Shown in pieces: positions 36,229 to 48,897 of a stretch of 64,000 nucleotides of DNA (the stretch's first letter is position 1; every line of letters begins with the position of its first letter). Below the pieces are notes generated by a model. The model did not search any database. It was not told the origin of the DNA and worked only from the letters and a program-made list of their open reading frames with translations. Source of the stretch: Cryptomeria japonica (lineage: Eukaryota; Streptophyta; Pinopsida; Cupressales; Cupressaceae); assembly GCF_030272615.1 (NCBI RefSeq), contig NC_081407.1, positions 152,849,048 to 152,913,047 on the forward strand, written 5' to 3'. The position numbers were made by a program, and so were the translations under genes.

Positions 36229-37739
36229 CTAATCATCAGTCACAGTTGAATTTTCTGATCGTGCCAGTGTAACTATCTCAGTTTCTTGTACCGGTTGAGG
36301 CATTGTCGTTTCAATTATGATCATTTCCACTGTTGGTTCCCTATCATATGATATAGAATGATTTTTGTACTGCTCATCCACTTTCACATTAGCACTTTCC
36401 ACAATTTTCTGCAATCTTTTTTTATAACATTTATATGCTTTGCTTTGAATTGAATAACCAAAAAATATCCCTTCATCACATCTAGGATCAAACTTTCCAA
36501 TTGAATCATCTCTTTTGATATAGCATTTACTTCCAAAAATTTTGAAATATTTAATAGTAGGTATATGTCCAAACCATAATTCATAAGGGGTCTTACCGGT
36601 TTCACCTTTGATGTGAACTTTGTTGAATCTGTAGACTGATGTACTCACTGCTTCTCTCCAGTAGATATGAGGCAATTTGGCTTCCATCATCATAGATCTT
36701 GTTGCATCCAAAATAGTTTTGCTCTTTCTTTCCACTACTCCATTCTATTGAGGAGTCCGAGGTGCAGATAATTGTCTCCTGATTCCATTTGTCTCACAAT
36801 AACTATTAAATTCATGAGAAGTGAACTCACCACCATGATCTGATCTTAGACATTTTATTTTCAATCCAGTTTCTGTTTCAACCTTTGCTTTAAAGATCTT
36901 GAATTTATCAAAGGCTTTAGACTTCTCCCTTAGAAAAGTCACCCACATCATTCTATAATAGTCATCAATAATCAACATGAAATACCTATTACCTTGAAAG
37001 CTTCTAGTCCTTGTTGGAGCATATAAGTCAGTGTGAATCAGATCAAGTACATCATTAGATTTATCATGTATTCTCTTAAAAGAACTTCTAACTTTCTTTC
37101 CCAATTGACATTCCTTACATATCAGATTATGAGGCTTCATAATCTTAGGTATATCTCTAACTTCCTTAGTTGAATTGATCTTAAAAATACAATCAAAATT
37201 AACATGACACAACCTCTTATGCCATAACCAACTCTCATCAATATAAGCAATCAAACATGTCTTATTACCAGTGTTCAAGTGAAAGATATTACCTCCATTC
37301 TGAATATCGGTTGCAATCTCCAAACCAGTCTTGTTAATGATTTTGCATTTTCTATCTTTAAACAGAAGTTGGAAACCCTTGTCTACCAATTGACCAACAC
37401 TCAAAAGATTATGCTTTAAACCTTCTACATAATAGACATTATCAGTATTATGCTTACCATCTAGAGAAATAATACCTCTACCTCTGATTATACATGCTTT
37501 GTCATCTCCAAATCTGACTTGAACACCATTGTATTCTTGCAGGGACATAAATTTCCCTTTAGCTCCAGTCATATGATGTGAGCATCCACTATCAATTACC
37601 CATTGATCCTTATCTTCAACTTTTGCTGCCAGGGCCTTTTCTTCATTTTTGATAGCTGGTTCCAGTTCATCTTCCTTTAAAGCATAGAACACCCATTCCT
37701 TTCCATTACCGGATCCACTAGCAGAGTCTTCTGTCGGTC
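36229..37739 (-). pseudogene. Level 2 pol, protease and integrase
   Basis: On the minus strand, 36745-37692 gives protease (WVIDSGCSHHMTG, catalytic DSG), then the HHCC zinc-binding domain (LWHKRLCHVN and CKECQLGK), then the integrase core with D (HTDLYAP), D (IIDDYYR) and E (GGEFTSHEF). A single stop (TAG for the Gln of TPQQNG) at 36742-36744 separates it from 36229-36735, which continues VERKSKTILDATRSMM and CYKKRLQKIVESANV to the integrase C-terminal region. The order protease-integrase-reverse transcriptase defines Ty1/copia. Apart from the stop, all catalytic residues are retained. Confidence 0.9.
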
Positions 37740-38756
37740 ATCTCCAGAGTCGTCAGTTACTCCTTCCTCATCTGCTATGTAGCAATGTTTACTTTTCTTG
37801 AATCTATATCTATTATGGCTAGGCTTAAATGATTTCTTAACTCTTTCCTCAAACCTTGCATCCCTTTCAGGACATCTAGATGCAAAATGACCAATCTTAT
37901 TACATGAGAAACATTTAAAAGGTGCATTTCCTGCATACTTACTTCATGTTAGACTTTTAGATACTCTTCTAGCAAATAAGGCTTCAAGTTGCTCAAATTT
38001 TTCATCTTCTTTCCTCATGTCTTCCAATTCTTTTGCATATAAAACTTTCCAATCACTTTTGCCAGTAGATGATGATGATGATGCATGAAAAGCAGGTTCA
38101 GACTTTACAGTTCCAGAAGATCCAAACTCTTCAAGCTCAAAAGAAGATAATTTCCCAATCAGAATGTCTCTATTAACTGAAGAGTTTGTCATTGTTTTCA
38201 ACTCATTAATTGCAGTTGCCTTCATCTTTTAAGTCGGTGGAAGGGCTCTCAAGACTTTGGAAATTATTTCATCTTCACTCAGAAATCCTTCGCAACATTG
38301 AATTCCCATAACAATCTCATTTACTCTTTCCATAAACACAACAATTCTTTCATTATCTTCCATCTTTAAGTTTTCATATCTTACTCGGTAACCATCAAGT
38401 TTATCAATTTTGACAGTAGAATCACCTTCATTTAGAGTTTGCAATTTATCCCACATAAACTTAGTCGATGATTTATCAGTTAATCCCATGATCTACTGAT
38501 CAGTAAGTGCACACAAGAGGGCTTATCTAGCTCTGTAATCATTCTCAATATTCTTATCCAAGTCTGCAGGATCAGGATTTCCAGATGCCAAATCATAAGG
38601 TGTATATCCTTTCTCAGTAATCTCCCAAATATCCTTGCCAAGACATCTAAGATGAGTCTCCATTCAAATTTTCCATATCCCATAATTTGTTCCATCAAGC
38701 TTAGGGATTTCTCTTCTAAAAGTAGTTGTCGATGGATTAGAAGTGTTAGTTTCCAT
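37740..38756 (-). pseudogene. Level 2 gag
   Basis: Starts at an ATG at 38756 (METNTSNPSTTTFRREIPK) on the minus strand. Typical UBN2/copia gag phrases follow: LDGTNYGIWKI*ME (a stop where the family has Trp), KFMWDKLQTLNEGDSTVKI, GYRVRYENLKMEDNERI, and a zinc knuckle CFSCNKIGHFASRC at 37872-37913 with all four ligands. The frame is broken at about 38652, 38505, 38228 and 37946. Packages element RNA. Confidence 0.85.
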
Positions 38757-38800
38757 AGGATCTACCTCAAGTGGTTAAGCTTCTGCAAAAGAGGACCAAA

Positions 38801-38812
38801 GCTCTGATACCA
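38801..38812 (-). other. Level 2 primer-binding site
   Basis: TGGTATCAGAGC on the minus strand, a perfect initiator-Met tRNA match, two bases inside the 5' LTR that starts at 38815. Confidence 0.9.
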
Positions 38813-38814
38813 AT

Positions 38815-39743
38815 TGTTAGGATAACTAGTGAACAACTGAGAGGGGGGGGTGAATCAATTATTAATCGATTATAACTTATAATCCACTTAATAACATTTA
38901 AACGGATCAAGTATTGGTAAAGCACATACAGATGCCGATAGGAACAAATACCGGTAAATAATACAATTTAACAATTAAACAGATAATCAATGCAAAGAAA
39001 CCATACCACATAACACCATGATTTGTACGTAGAAAAATCGGAAAGGGAAAAACCATGGTGGGAAGCCTACCCACAGTCAAATGATACTTCTATAGAAAGT
39101 ATGTGATACAATGAGGGGCCTGCACATGCAGGAAGGCACACTGCCTAGAGCGTACTAATCATTACAAAAAAGTCTCAGTGACTATAGAGAGGCTACAACC
39201 ATGTCAAGATAAATGGACAACAATCCAGAATAAATAACTGCCAGAAATAGCATCTACCATGCCTGATTACAGTCCTGGTTAAGCTCAATACTGAAGGCCT
39301 TTGACCTCTTCCTTAATCCCAATTCAATCACCTATGATCGACCAAATCTCCTTTGCATATGATATTGCATTCCAAGACCATGAACACTTATTCCATTCCC
39401 ATACCATGATCTACAATGAGATCTTATATCATTTTATACAAACCCTAAGGCCTAAACAAATTAGATTGGCCACCTAAAAGATATTACAATAAGATCATTA
39501 CATAAATCCATATTACAATGATATGTCATGTCGGATTAAGACCAAAACAACAATAACCAATCCATAAATCACCCCAAAAAATTTCGGTAACATGTAGAGT
39601 ACACGTTATCATGATACCAGTCCATAACCTAAATAGGCACTAGACCTATTTTGGTTCCACCACGTCAAAGCAATGTCTTCAAGCAGTTGAAGCATGACCA
39701 AAGAACATCTTCAACATCCTAAAATCCATCTAGAAGTTGCACC
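38815..39743 (-). repeat. Level 2 5' LTR, segment next to primer site
   Basis: Starts TGTTAGGATAACTAG and matches 31262 onward throughout. Interrupted after GTTGCACC by the level 3b element. The GCACC at 39739-39743 is the left target copy. Confidence 0.9.
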
Positions 39744-40554
39744 TGTAGACACCTAAAATTGTCCTGTCTAATTAAATAAATATCTTTATTTATTTAATTA
39801 TCTTTAGCCTAATTCTTCTATTAATTAAATAAATCTTTATTTATTTAATTAATTCATTTATCCTCTTCTAGCCTTATTTCTCATTTAAATAAATACTTTT
39901 ATTTATTTAAATTATCGTTTTCTCCTAAATTAAATAAATATCTTATTTATTTAATTGATCCCTCTTCCTCTATTAATTAAATAAATCTTTATTTCTTTAA
40001 TTAATTCATTAACCTTTTCTACCTATGACACATGTCATTCATCTCTTAATTCCTACACTACCTACCCTCTTATTATTTTCTTATTTTCTCTACCTACCCT
40101 CTAATCATAGCCAACCGTTTATCTTTTACACCTCTCAATATTATCCCTCCATTTCTTATGGTGTCTTCTATATAAGGAGATGCTTCCTTCATTTATCAAC
40201 CTTATGCATCCTGATCAATTGACTACTCAACTACGCATTCAAACCCATCTACGCTTTCGAACTTTCATATGCGATCAAGCCTACTTGCAACCACATTTTC
40301 GTTCTTTGTTGAGCTCTTGTGCACACATAAAATCTGAGAGCAAATATATCAAGCAAGATCAATGGAGATAAGAAGAATGGAGATTCAAACCCTATTGGAC
40401 ATGTGATGGTATAATCTTTGTAGTTTTATTTGATTTGCATTGTCTTAGGTAATCTTCATATGTTATGGTGGATCTTTGTTGTTGTTAGGCTAGGGTTTTG
40501 TGGTTGAATTCATTTAGTCTTTCAACATTGTTTTATCCATTTTCACCATGTACA
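39744..40554 (+). repeat. Level 3b 5' LTR
   Basis: 811 bp. A TATA-like TTCTATATAAGGAGATGC lies at about 40167-40184. The first 270 bases hold five AT-rich hairpins (separate entry). Confidence 0.95.
39770..40014. repeat. Five consecutive AT-rich hairpins in LTR
   Basis: Five palindromes of the form ATTAAATAAAT-(few bases)-ATTTATTTAAT, separated by short pyrimidine-rich spacers (TATCCTCTTCTAGCC, TCTCCTAA, CCCTCTTCCTCT). The same array is in the 3' LTR at about 51000-51244. Single-base changes mostly fall in one arm of a hairpin. Confidence 0.85.
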
Positions 40555-40580
40555 TTTTGGCACGCCCCATGGGACATGGA
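40555..40580 (+). other. Probable level 3b primer-binding site
   Basis: Directly after the LTR: TTTTGGCACGCCCCATGGGA. It resembles the TGGCACGCC..GTGGGAC-type site that I associate with plant gypsy elements of the Tat group. I cannot name the tRNA with confidence. Confidence 0.5.
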
Positions 40581-40639
40581 TTTTTGTTAGATCTATGTTT
40601 TTTGCATGTTTTTCTAACCCTATATTGTTGTTTTGTAAA

Positions 40640-41560
40640 ACAATTTGGAGAATAACCTTGTGCAGCTAGGGTTTTGGACACAAAATCAAGATCTTGGAGA
40701 GATTCAATCATATCTCACAAACGGCTTGGAAATTTTACACCAAATTTTGTTTGTAGGTTGAAGATAGTATCAAGAGGTCTCAAACCGAAATTCAGATCTA
40801 TTGGAGCATATTTTAATTTTCTATGAATTGTTTATGAATTTTCATAAAAAATTGATTTTGAGAGTAAATGAGTGAATTTTTCGGATTTTCTTACAATTTT
40901 GGAAATGTCTCAAAATTATACATAGGATCTGTTCTTTGTGATTTTACGTTTGATGCAAAATATTTCCTAAAAAATTGGATCTTTAAAAATTAGGGTTTTT
41001 TATTATTTTGATTAGATCTCACAAACGACTTTGAATTTTCGCATCAAATTTTTTTTGCAGGTCAAGAAGATTATCAGCAATTTTCAGTAAAAGAGTCAGA
41101 GTTTTTTAAGTATATTTAAAATTTCTATGAATTTTTTATGTATTTTCATGAAAAATTAATTTTGAGAGCAAATTAGCAAATTTTTTGGACTTTCTTATAT
41201 TTTTGGAAAGCTCTCTGATTTATACACAGACTCTATTTTTTTTTATTTTAAATTTGATGCAAAATCATTCCTCAAAAATTAGATCTTTGAAAATTAGGGT
41301 TTTGCATTATTTTGCTCATATCTCACAAACTGCTTGGATTTGTTGCAAGAATTTTTTTATGCAGGTTTGGAAGACCATCAGGACTGTCCAGTAAAAATGT
41401 CATATTTTTCGATCAATTTTGCATTTTATATGATTTTTTTATGATTTTTCATAAAAAATTAACTTTTGGAGCAAATTAGCAATTTTTTTGGATTTTCTTA
41501 CATTTCTGGAAATTTCTTGAAATTTTACAGGTGGTCTTTTTTATGATGAATCAGATCTTT
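40640..41560 (+). repeat. Three tandem repeats of about 300 bp in the 5' leader
   Basis: Units start near 40709, 41022 and 41318 with ATCTCACAAACGGCTTGG-type phrases and share CCATGAATTTTTTATGAATT-like and TTTTCATAAAAAATTAATTT-type phrases and a G-A-TCTTTGAAAATTAGGGTTTT end. Each contains a T-rich tract ending in (G)CAGGT or TAGGT, like a splice acceptor. No coding frame. Confidence 0.75.
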
Positions 41561-43098
41561 GAATTGGTCAAAAAAATGCATTGTTGAAGTCCCCTATTTC
41601 ACAAAGTCTTTTGGATCTAAAATTTACCTAACTTGTGTGCTTGCAGGAGGGGTATTATTGCAAAACTACTAATAAATATTTGTTGCAAAATTTTGGCAAG
41701 GGTCTTTTATCTTTATTGTGTGCCTTGTTTTCATAGATTAGCAAACACTTCAATTGGTGCACTAAAATTGAACTAGTGTCCTTTATGTCTTGGGCAATAG
41801 GCTCTTTTTGTTTCATCTTTAGAGGGCTTGTCTCCCTGTGTGGTCATTAGGACTACTAGTGAGGAGAGAATGACCCAAGTGGTAGCGAGGAAAACCCACC
41901 TCTTCGGAACTACTATAAACAATTGTATCCATGGTGAAAACTATGGATAACGTGTGCTGATTAGTTCATACCGACACTATGTCTCCCAATAAACCCGTTT
42001 GATCAAATTTATTTGATCAGTTGTAGGGCATAACCCCTACCAGTTGGGAGCCTTCTATATTTACAGATTTGAAAGTGTCGCATGTATGGCCACATGAGTG
42101 GATGCCCTTACTAGAACCTTTTTGTTTTAGAAGCCAAAATCCTTCTAGTTGTTGGGTCAGGAGGTCGGACCTCTGGAGCGACCCACACACATACGGTTCT
42201 TAGTAGAGATACAAAGTTTGCCATGGGGAGTTTTCGTGGGGACTGATGCTTGGCTTCCTCAAGAAGTGAGTGCCGAGGGTGGAGCCAATGGGGTCAAGCA
42301 TCTAAGTATCCGCTCTGAATAGCGTAGCCTCGGGGGAAACCCCATGTGGGATCAACAACTATTGTCCTGGCCAGCCATAAGAATTGTGCTTGTCTTATTT
42401 TGAACAATCAAACATTCAAGACCAAACATCAAAACATTGTGTCTTTTGTGTCTTCAAGTGTATGCAAAACAATTCTACATCAAACAACATACTTTCTTTT
42501 GAGTCATGTTGAGTCTAAACACTTGCAAACATTGAGTCCTCATCAACATTGTGTCCTCTTGTCACGAAAAACAGTCAAACAAATTCAGATTTGGTCACAA
42601 TAACAACTTCACAAATTGGAAAAATTTACAGTCTAACAAACAAGAGCAATCAATTTCAGAATTCTTGAGCTTCCTAAGTTATTTCTCTAGATTTTCATCT
42701 AGAATTCAACCTATCTTCAAGTCTCACAAAGTCCATCATTGCTTTACACCTTACATTACATTCACATTTGTCTAAACTTGAGTCAAAAGGTCACTTGCTT
42801 GTCCTCATCTTACTTTGTCAATACACTACATACAACAACATTTTGCTAAGTGGTCCCTCATCAAGGTCTATCACCTTTGGGTCTCATTTGGTCTTACTTA
42901 GAGTCAAGGTCAACTTACCTCATCAAGAGAAACTATCATCTCTTTGGAAGTCACACCTACTCTACTACATACATACTTGGTCTTACACTTTGGACATTGC
43001 AAGTACACCTCAGATTCATTTACATTCCATCCAACTCTTGGTCTTCCATACTCTTTCCATTTCATCTAGTCTCCCACATCTTGGTCAATACCTAGTTC
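41561..43098 (+). other. Level 3b leader, non-coding
   Basis: No protein frame. Contains the palindrome TGATCAAATTTATTTGATCA at about 41999-42018 and GC-richer segments (TGGGAGCC, GGGAAACCCCATG). This is the usual long untranslated leader before gag in this class of element. Confidence 0.5.
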
Positions 43099-44742
43099 AT
43101 GGTTGAAACCTGTTCCCAAAAATCTAGGAGAGAAGCTAAAGAGGCTCAAGAGTTCGCAAACATGAGTGCCTATGAGTATGACAATGATGTCTTTTTCAAT
43201 TCTAATCATACCACATTACCTGACATGGATGCCTATAGAAACATTCCAAATGTTGAGGACATAGACACTACAAACAACAATGATACACACAATGACAATA
43301 TGGACAACATTTCAATACATTCAGCAGAAGTGGAAGACTCCATTATGGATCCCTGTATTAATCGATTGGTTGAGGAAATAATGAGGAGAGATAGACAATA
43401 CTTCTTACAAGTGATGGCACGAAGTGGAGCCAAGACCCCTCATGATTTTGACATGTCTCAAATAATGGAAAATTGACCTTTGCAACAACCTTACCTCAAC
43501 ATGGATCAAAGGAGGCCTAATAGTGGAGGCAATAGAGGACCACATCTTGTGCCTGAATCACCATCATCTTTGTTTCAAAAACCAGAGGTCCCATACACAC
43601 ATGGTCAAGCATATGATACTCACCTTCACAGACCATTATGGAAGTCTTATGCAAAAAAATATACTCAATCACATACCAATGCTAAGGACCAACCACCAAA
43701 GCAATTGGATATCCAAAGGCATGTTCAGAATTTGGACACAAGGAAACCCCACATCAAATTTGGGGGCAACACATTAGAGCAAACTCATGACATGCCTGTA
43801 GAGTATGGTATACATGGACAAAGCAGATATTCCATTCCTCATCATGACTCTATACCAAATGGTCCCTATGTGCAACATCACTATAGACCTCCTCCATATG
43901 AACATGTGTATGATCAATACCATCCATATATGCAACATGCTCCTCCTCCACTCGATGCTTCAGGCATGGGATATGGTCCAAGAAGTCGGTCTCCACCTAA
44001 AAACAATTTGGAACAGCAAATCAAGGACTTACAAAAGAAAATGGAGGATATAAATGCACCGAAGCCAACATACACAATGAGAGACATATGTCCTTACCCA
44101 TTTGACAAGAGCATTCCAATGCCTCCATTTCCTACACACTTTGTGACACCTAAGTTTGATAAGTACAGAGGAAAAGGGGATTCTAAGGCACATATAAGAC
44201 AGTTTTTCACAGCTTGTGTTGAGGTAGCAGCAGAAGAGACATATTTGATGAGATTATTCCCACAAAGCTTAGGTGATCAAGCTATGGAATGGTTCTCCCA
44301 ACTTCCACCTGGAATTAAGTCTTGGGGTGATCTAGCAGAGGCATTTATCCAACATTTCTCGTACAACATAGAGACAGACATATCAGTCACTACTTTGTGC
44401 AACACCAAACAAAAGGATGGAGAATCTTTTTCATCATTTTTACAAAGATGGAGAAATCTAGCCAGCAAATGCTCTTGTGAAATTCCACAAAAACAAATGG
44501 TAGAGATGTTCACGCAAAATGTTAACAAAGACATTGGTTATGACCTAAGAAAATCTTGTTTGTCCACCTTCAAAGACATCATTGAAAAAGGCTTAGCAAT
44601 AGAGAAGGTCCTAATTGAACAAGGAGTCATAAAGATATTCAAAGAATACAAAGAGGACTTTAAAGGAAAAGACAAGCCAAGATTTTGGAATAAAAACAAG
44701 AACATAGTTAATGATGGTGTTGTTGATGCCAATACAGTATGA
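43099..44742 (+). pseudogene. Level 3b gag
   Basis: One frame with a single stop (43474-43476), separating 43099-43476 from 43480-44742. The N-terminal part is acidic, Asn/Asp-rich and then Pro/Tyr/His-rich. The retrotransposon gag capsid domain (Retrotrans_gag type) spans about codons 230-330 of the second segment: HIRQFFTACVEVAAEETYLM, FPQSLGDQAMEWFSQLPPG, WGDLAEAFIQHFSYN, DGESFSSFLQRWRNLASKC and MVEMFTQNV. Forms the particle and packages RNA. Nearly intact. Confidence 0.85.
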
Positions 44743-45489
44743 CCCAAAATCATTTTTTTTGGATCAAGCTCTACAAACAATCAAGTGAATACTCAAACAA
44801 CTTCAAAGTCGCGAAGGAAGTACACTCCATTGGGAGAACCACTTGAGCCAGTTTTCAAGAAGCTAGTGGCAAACAAAATAATAACAATTCTAGATCTGCC
44901 TCCATGTGAGCCAAAGGTTAAACCAAATTGGTGGAATGATGATGAGTATTGTGAATTTCATAAAAGCAAAGGTCATAAAACTGGAAACTGTCATTGACTG
45001 AAGAACATCATACAAGATCTCATTGATAGAGGCGACATTGAGATCGAGGGACACTCATCCAATCAAGAACATGAAATGTTTAAAGAACCATTCCCAAAAC
45101 ATGACAAGGGAAAAGCCAAAGCCACAGATGACCAGACCAACTATACCAGAGCATCCTATAACTATGATTCAACTATCAATCACATTTTGATGGACAATTA
45201 TGTCTCTACCATTATCATCAAGGACAAAACGCCTGAGACTTCTACCCAAAGACCCAAGATTGTCCTAAAAGGCATCGGATCTTCTTCTGAACCTACCTCT
45301 GAATGTAATGTTACAACTCGTCGAGGTAAATTCACTTTGCAAGGTGCTCTAGCTAAAAACATCATTTCTTCATCAACCAAAGCCGAGTATGACCTTGTAG
45401 AACAGTTAGGGAAGACACCCATGCTCATCTCCATCCTTGAGCTCTTACGCATATCCCCGCACATAAAGCCATTCTTGATAAAACTTTGA
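44743..45489 (+). pseudogene. Level 3b gag end and linker with zinc-knuckle-like motif
   Basis: After a frame change near 44745 the frame carries KYTPLGEPLEPVFKKLV, NWWNDDEYCEFHKSKGHKTG and NCH. The last is the CxFH..KGHxTxxC knuckle-like motif of Tat/Athila-type elements. A stop at 44998 and then 45076-45489 (GKFTLQGALAKN, AEYDLVEQLGKTP) lead into protease. Linker function only. Confidence 0.7.
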
Positions 45490-46172
45490 GAGACACTTCC
45501 GTCCCTACTGATATGAACGTGGACCAGTTTCAAGCCATGGTGGGATACCTTTCCATTCCACACTCCCTTACATTCACTGAAGCTGACAATGCCTTCGTGA
45601 GCCAGCCACATAAAGCACCTTTACACATTGAAGCCTTTCTACATAAACATCGAATAAAACAAGTCCTAATAGATGGAGGAGCTGGTCTAAACATTTTTAC
45701 ATTGAGTACTATTAAACAATTGGGATATTCAGACAAAGCTGTGAATTCTGCAAACAAAATTACCATCAAAGCATATGATGATGAAGAACGTTCATCCAAA
45801 GGTACAGTCACCTTGCCTCTCAGAGTTGGACCAGTTACCAAGGATGTGGTTTGTCAAGTCCTAGACTTGGATCTCACATACAACATAATCTTGGGATGCC
45901 CATGGATTCATGAAATGAGAGTTGTTCCCTCTACATATCATCGATGTATCAAGTTTCCACACAATGGAGTTGAAGTGACTGTCAAATCTGACCCAAATCC
46001 ATTCATATATTGCAACAATCTACGATCTAGATCAGAAATAACAATCCCAGTCAATCGAGAAGCTATTCCTTCATCAACATATGTGGATCCAGAATCCTTG
46101 AAAGCTTCTACATCAAAGCAAACAAAGATCAAAGAAAAGTTCAAGGTTAAAGACCTGAGATGTGGTGAGTAA
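45486..46172 (+). pseudogene. Level 3b protease
   Basis: Retropepsin-like aspartic protease: HRIKQVLIDGGAGLNIFTL holds the catalytic D-G-G-A-G (family D-S/T-G), followed by LGYSDKAVNSANKITIKAYD, a TVTLPLRVGP strand and the second half YNIILGCPWIHEM with its hydrophobic-hydrophobic-G triad. The family usually has GRPW; here it is GCPW. About 229 codons and open, but the upstream join to 45076-45489 is out of frame. Cleaves the gag-pol polyprotein. Confidence 0.8.
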
Positions 46173-46274
46173 ATATTTCATGTTGATCAACTCCCACTAT
46201 CTCCTAACACATTTTGTCAACAGGAACAATCTATAAACAATTTACAAGGAATTGGGTGTGAACCACCTAGTGTT

Positions 46275-47153
46275 GTGGCTACTAAGTCTGCATGCAAATC
46301 TCCTCTAGTGGTGCAAGCAACTCTTGATATCAATAGTCCTAAGAGTGGTTCCGACAAAAAATATATTGAGTGCATCGCCAACCCTCTTGAGAACTCACAT
46401 AACTTTACCATATCACTCACTCATTCCATTTCTAGTCCACTTCTAGACTTGGATCAACAAGAATTACAAAAGCCCTTACTGATTGGGGATGAAAAATCAA
46501 GCTTTCAAAAGAAAAATTTAGAAGTCAAAGTCAAGGATAAAAATCCTATGAAGCAAAAAGAGCAAGAGTTGATCTCTCCTAATATCAAAATAACTGGGGG
46601 CAAAAGTTCTACAATTTTAAGTCAAAAATCATACTTGTTGATCCTAAGTCTCCATCATGCTATCCTACTTTCACTTATTTTCGCAATCACAAACCTTCAT
46701 AACTCATCCACTTGTTTCGCACATCCATTCCCTTCTGGTGATTCATCATGGACCTTTAATGGAACTTCCTCAAAGGACTTTGTTGTCAAGGATGCCCAAA
46801 CTTCTTTAGATGACACGCATATGGGCCTACGTAGTTCACACATTAGTAATTCTATCTCAGTTCCTTTATCAAGGAAGACAGTCACTCAAGCTACACATCA
46901 TTCAGTCAAGGAACATTGCAGCTACAATCATAAAGTCAAGCCTCACACATTTGAGGTAGGGGACTTAGTTCTCAGAGAAAATCCTAAAAATCAGCAAGAC
47001 AGAGAGAAGAAGGGCAAGTTCGAACCAAACTGGCTTGGTCTTTACATCATCACAACAGCATATGGATCTGGTGCATATCAACTCTCAACCATAGAGGGTG
47101 AACCTTTGGGGGATCCTATCAACAACATGCACCTTCACAGGTTTTACACATAG
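46275..47153 (+). pseudogene. Deletion junction and integrase C-terminal tail
   Basis: The first two thirds are low-identity linker. From about codon 215 the frame becomes the chromodomain-less C-terminal tail of gypsy integrase: KPHTFEVGDLVLRENPKNQQ, GKFEPNWLGLYIITTAYGSG, AYQLSTIEGEPLGDPINNMH and LHRFYT. The (G)KFEPNWLGPY..AYQL.T.EG pattern is the usual one. Reverse transcriptase, RNase H and the HHCC and D-D-E parts of integrase are absent between this and protease, so an internal deletion of several kilobases is inferred. Confidence 0.75.
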
Positions 47154-48897
47154 ATCTTTAGAGTATCCTAATTCAAAATGAAAAAAAAAAAAAAAAAATA
47201 CAAACAAAAAAATCATAAACATAAAAAATCGTTACTTGGTGAAAACCTAGCAAACAGGCGCCTTGTGACACAAAAAATAAAATAAAATAAAATTGAATAA
47301 TAGAAAACAATTTGTCCAACAGTGAAAACCACTTCGGTGGCGCCCTGGGCAAGTACCATGGTGAAAACTGGGTCACCGACACCATGCATAGAGACATTGC
47401 TCCTCCCTCCCTCAGGATTCCATTTCATCCTTTCACTTTGCACACACTCACAACCTATTCATCCATAATAAACATACCCATTCCCATCATGGCTTGTTAT
47501 TGATCTACCTAAGATTGGTTAGCCATTCATAATAACCCCCTTTTCACCCTTGCCATCCATAATAAATCAGCGCCAATCTGTGGCTAAGGGAAATCCTGCG
47601 TCTAGTAATGGGTGTGGAACTGAGAGCATCACATGTTTCGAGAAGCACAGTTTCTTCCAAATTTTCTTCAGTCTATCCACGCACAATCCACAATAAAGAA
47701 ACACTTGCATCACAATCCATAATAAAGTTCCGTCTTCTTCGCAATAAAGTATCAGTTTCATGGATTTAGTCAGTTTCAGATGAGACACAAGCAGCAATGG
47801 GCTTTAACAAATCAAATCTTTCAACAGACTCAGACAACATTATGGTTCAGTGTTATTTATCCTTTTGTGAAAGTAAACATTGTGACCACAATCAACTAGA
47901 CTTATACAAGTGACAAGAGACACTAAACTTGAGGACTACAGTGGATGTTGGTGTCGAGTCTTGGTTTTATTTTGATTTTATCTTTTTGGTGACATGTCTT
48001 TGAGCTTTTCTAGGATATCTCTGACTAGAGATTCTATCTCCAGGATGTCTTTGACTAGAAAGGCGAGGATGGGGTATCGTCACCTATTTTTCTTTGTTGT
48101 TTGTGGATTGTCACTTAGTAATGCTATGGCTTGTCCAAGGATATGAGGACACTGTGAGTCTAGTGTGAACTGGGGCATTCCTTGTTTGAGACTGTCTTAT
48201 CTCCATGCAAACAGGTACAATGACTTTCTGGATCGAACCTATATCTGGATTGTCATAACCTATTTTGCCATAATAAAGCTCAATGATGATAACGCACAAG
48301 AAGCTCTTTCACTTCCATATCTTCTATCTTTCATCCCCCTTTCTTGATTGACCTCCATCATCCTTCTTGAGTCTGTGTAGCCTTCTATCCCATGACTAAG
48401 TATAATGACACACCAAAAACATTTGCATTTCATGTAGTTTGCACCTGCATTATCACATATTAAGCATTTCATACATACATATAGATATCACAATTGCATC
48501 ACATCCTGCACACAACACATGTTAGCACATCTTACATTTTCATCATGTAAATAGTCATTTGCATTATCATATTCATCTGCATTTCATACATACACATTTG
48601 CATCATGCATAACATATAAACCCAGAAAAAGAACAAAAATATTGCATTGCATCATGTACATATTTGCATCCATATCATAAGCATCATGAAACATAACCAT
48701 CACATAGAAACATAGATCATGAAACATCTCATCACATAGGTACACATGCATATAGCTACCGCAAGGATGAATCTCATATATATAATCATAAGTGTCATGA
48801 TACAATGATGTCAAAATCATATGGCTACAATCACCTAAAGGTGTCTACATCATCATACAAAATGGTACAACAATGATACATAGGGAGCCCTCTAAGG
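47154..48897 (+). other. Level 3b post-integrase region, non-coding part
   Basis: No convincing frame. A poly-A run lies at 47180-47199. From about 48420 to 48740 the sequence is rich in CATTTGCAT and GCATCAT motifs, a low-complexity patch. Confidence 0.5.
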
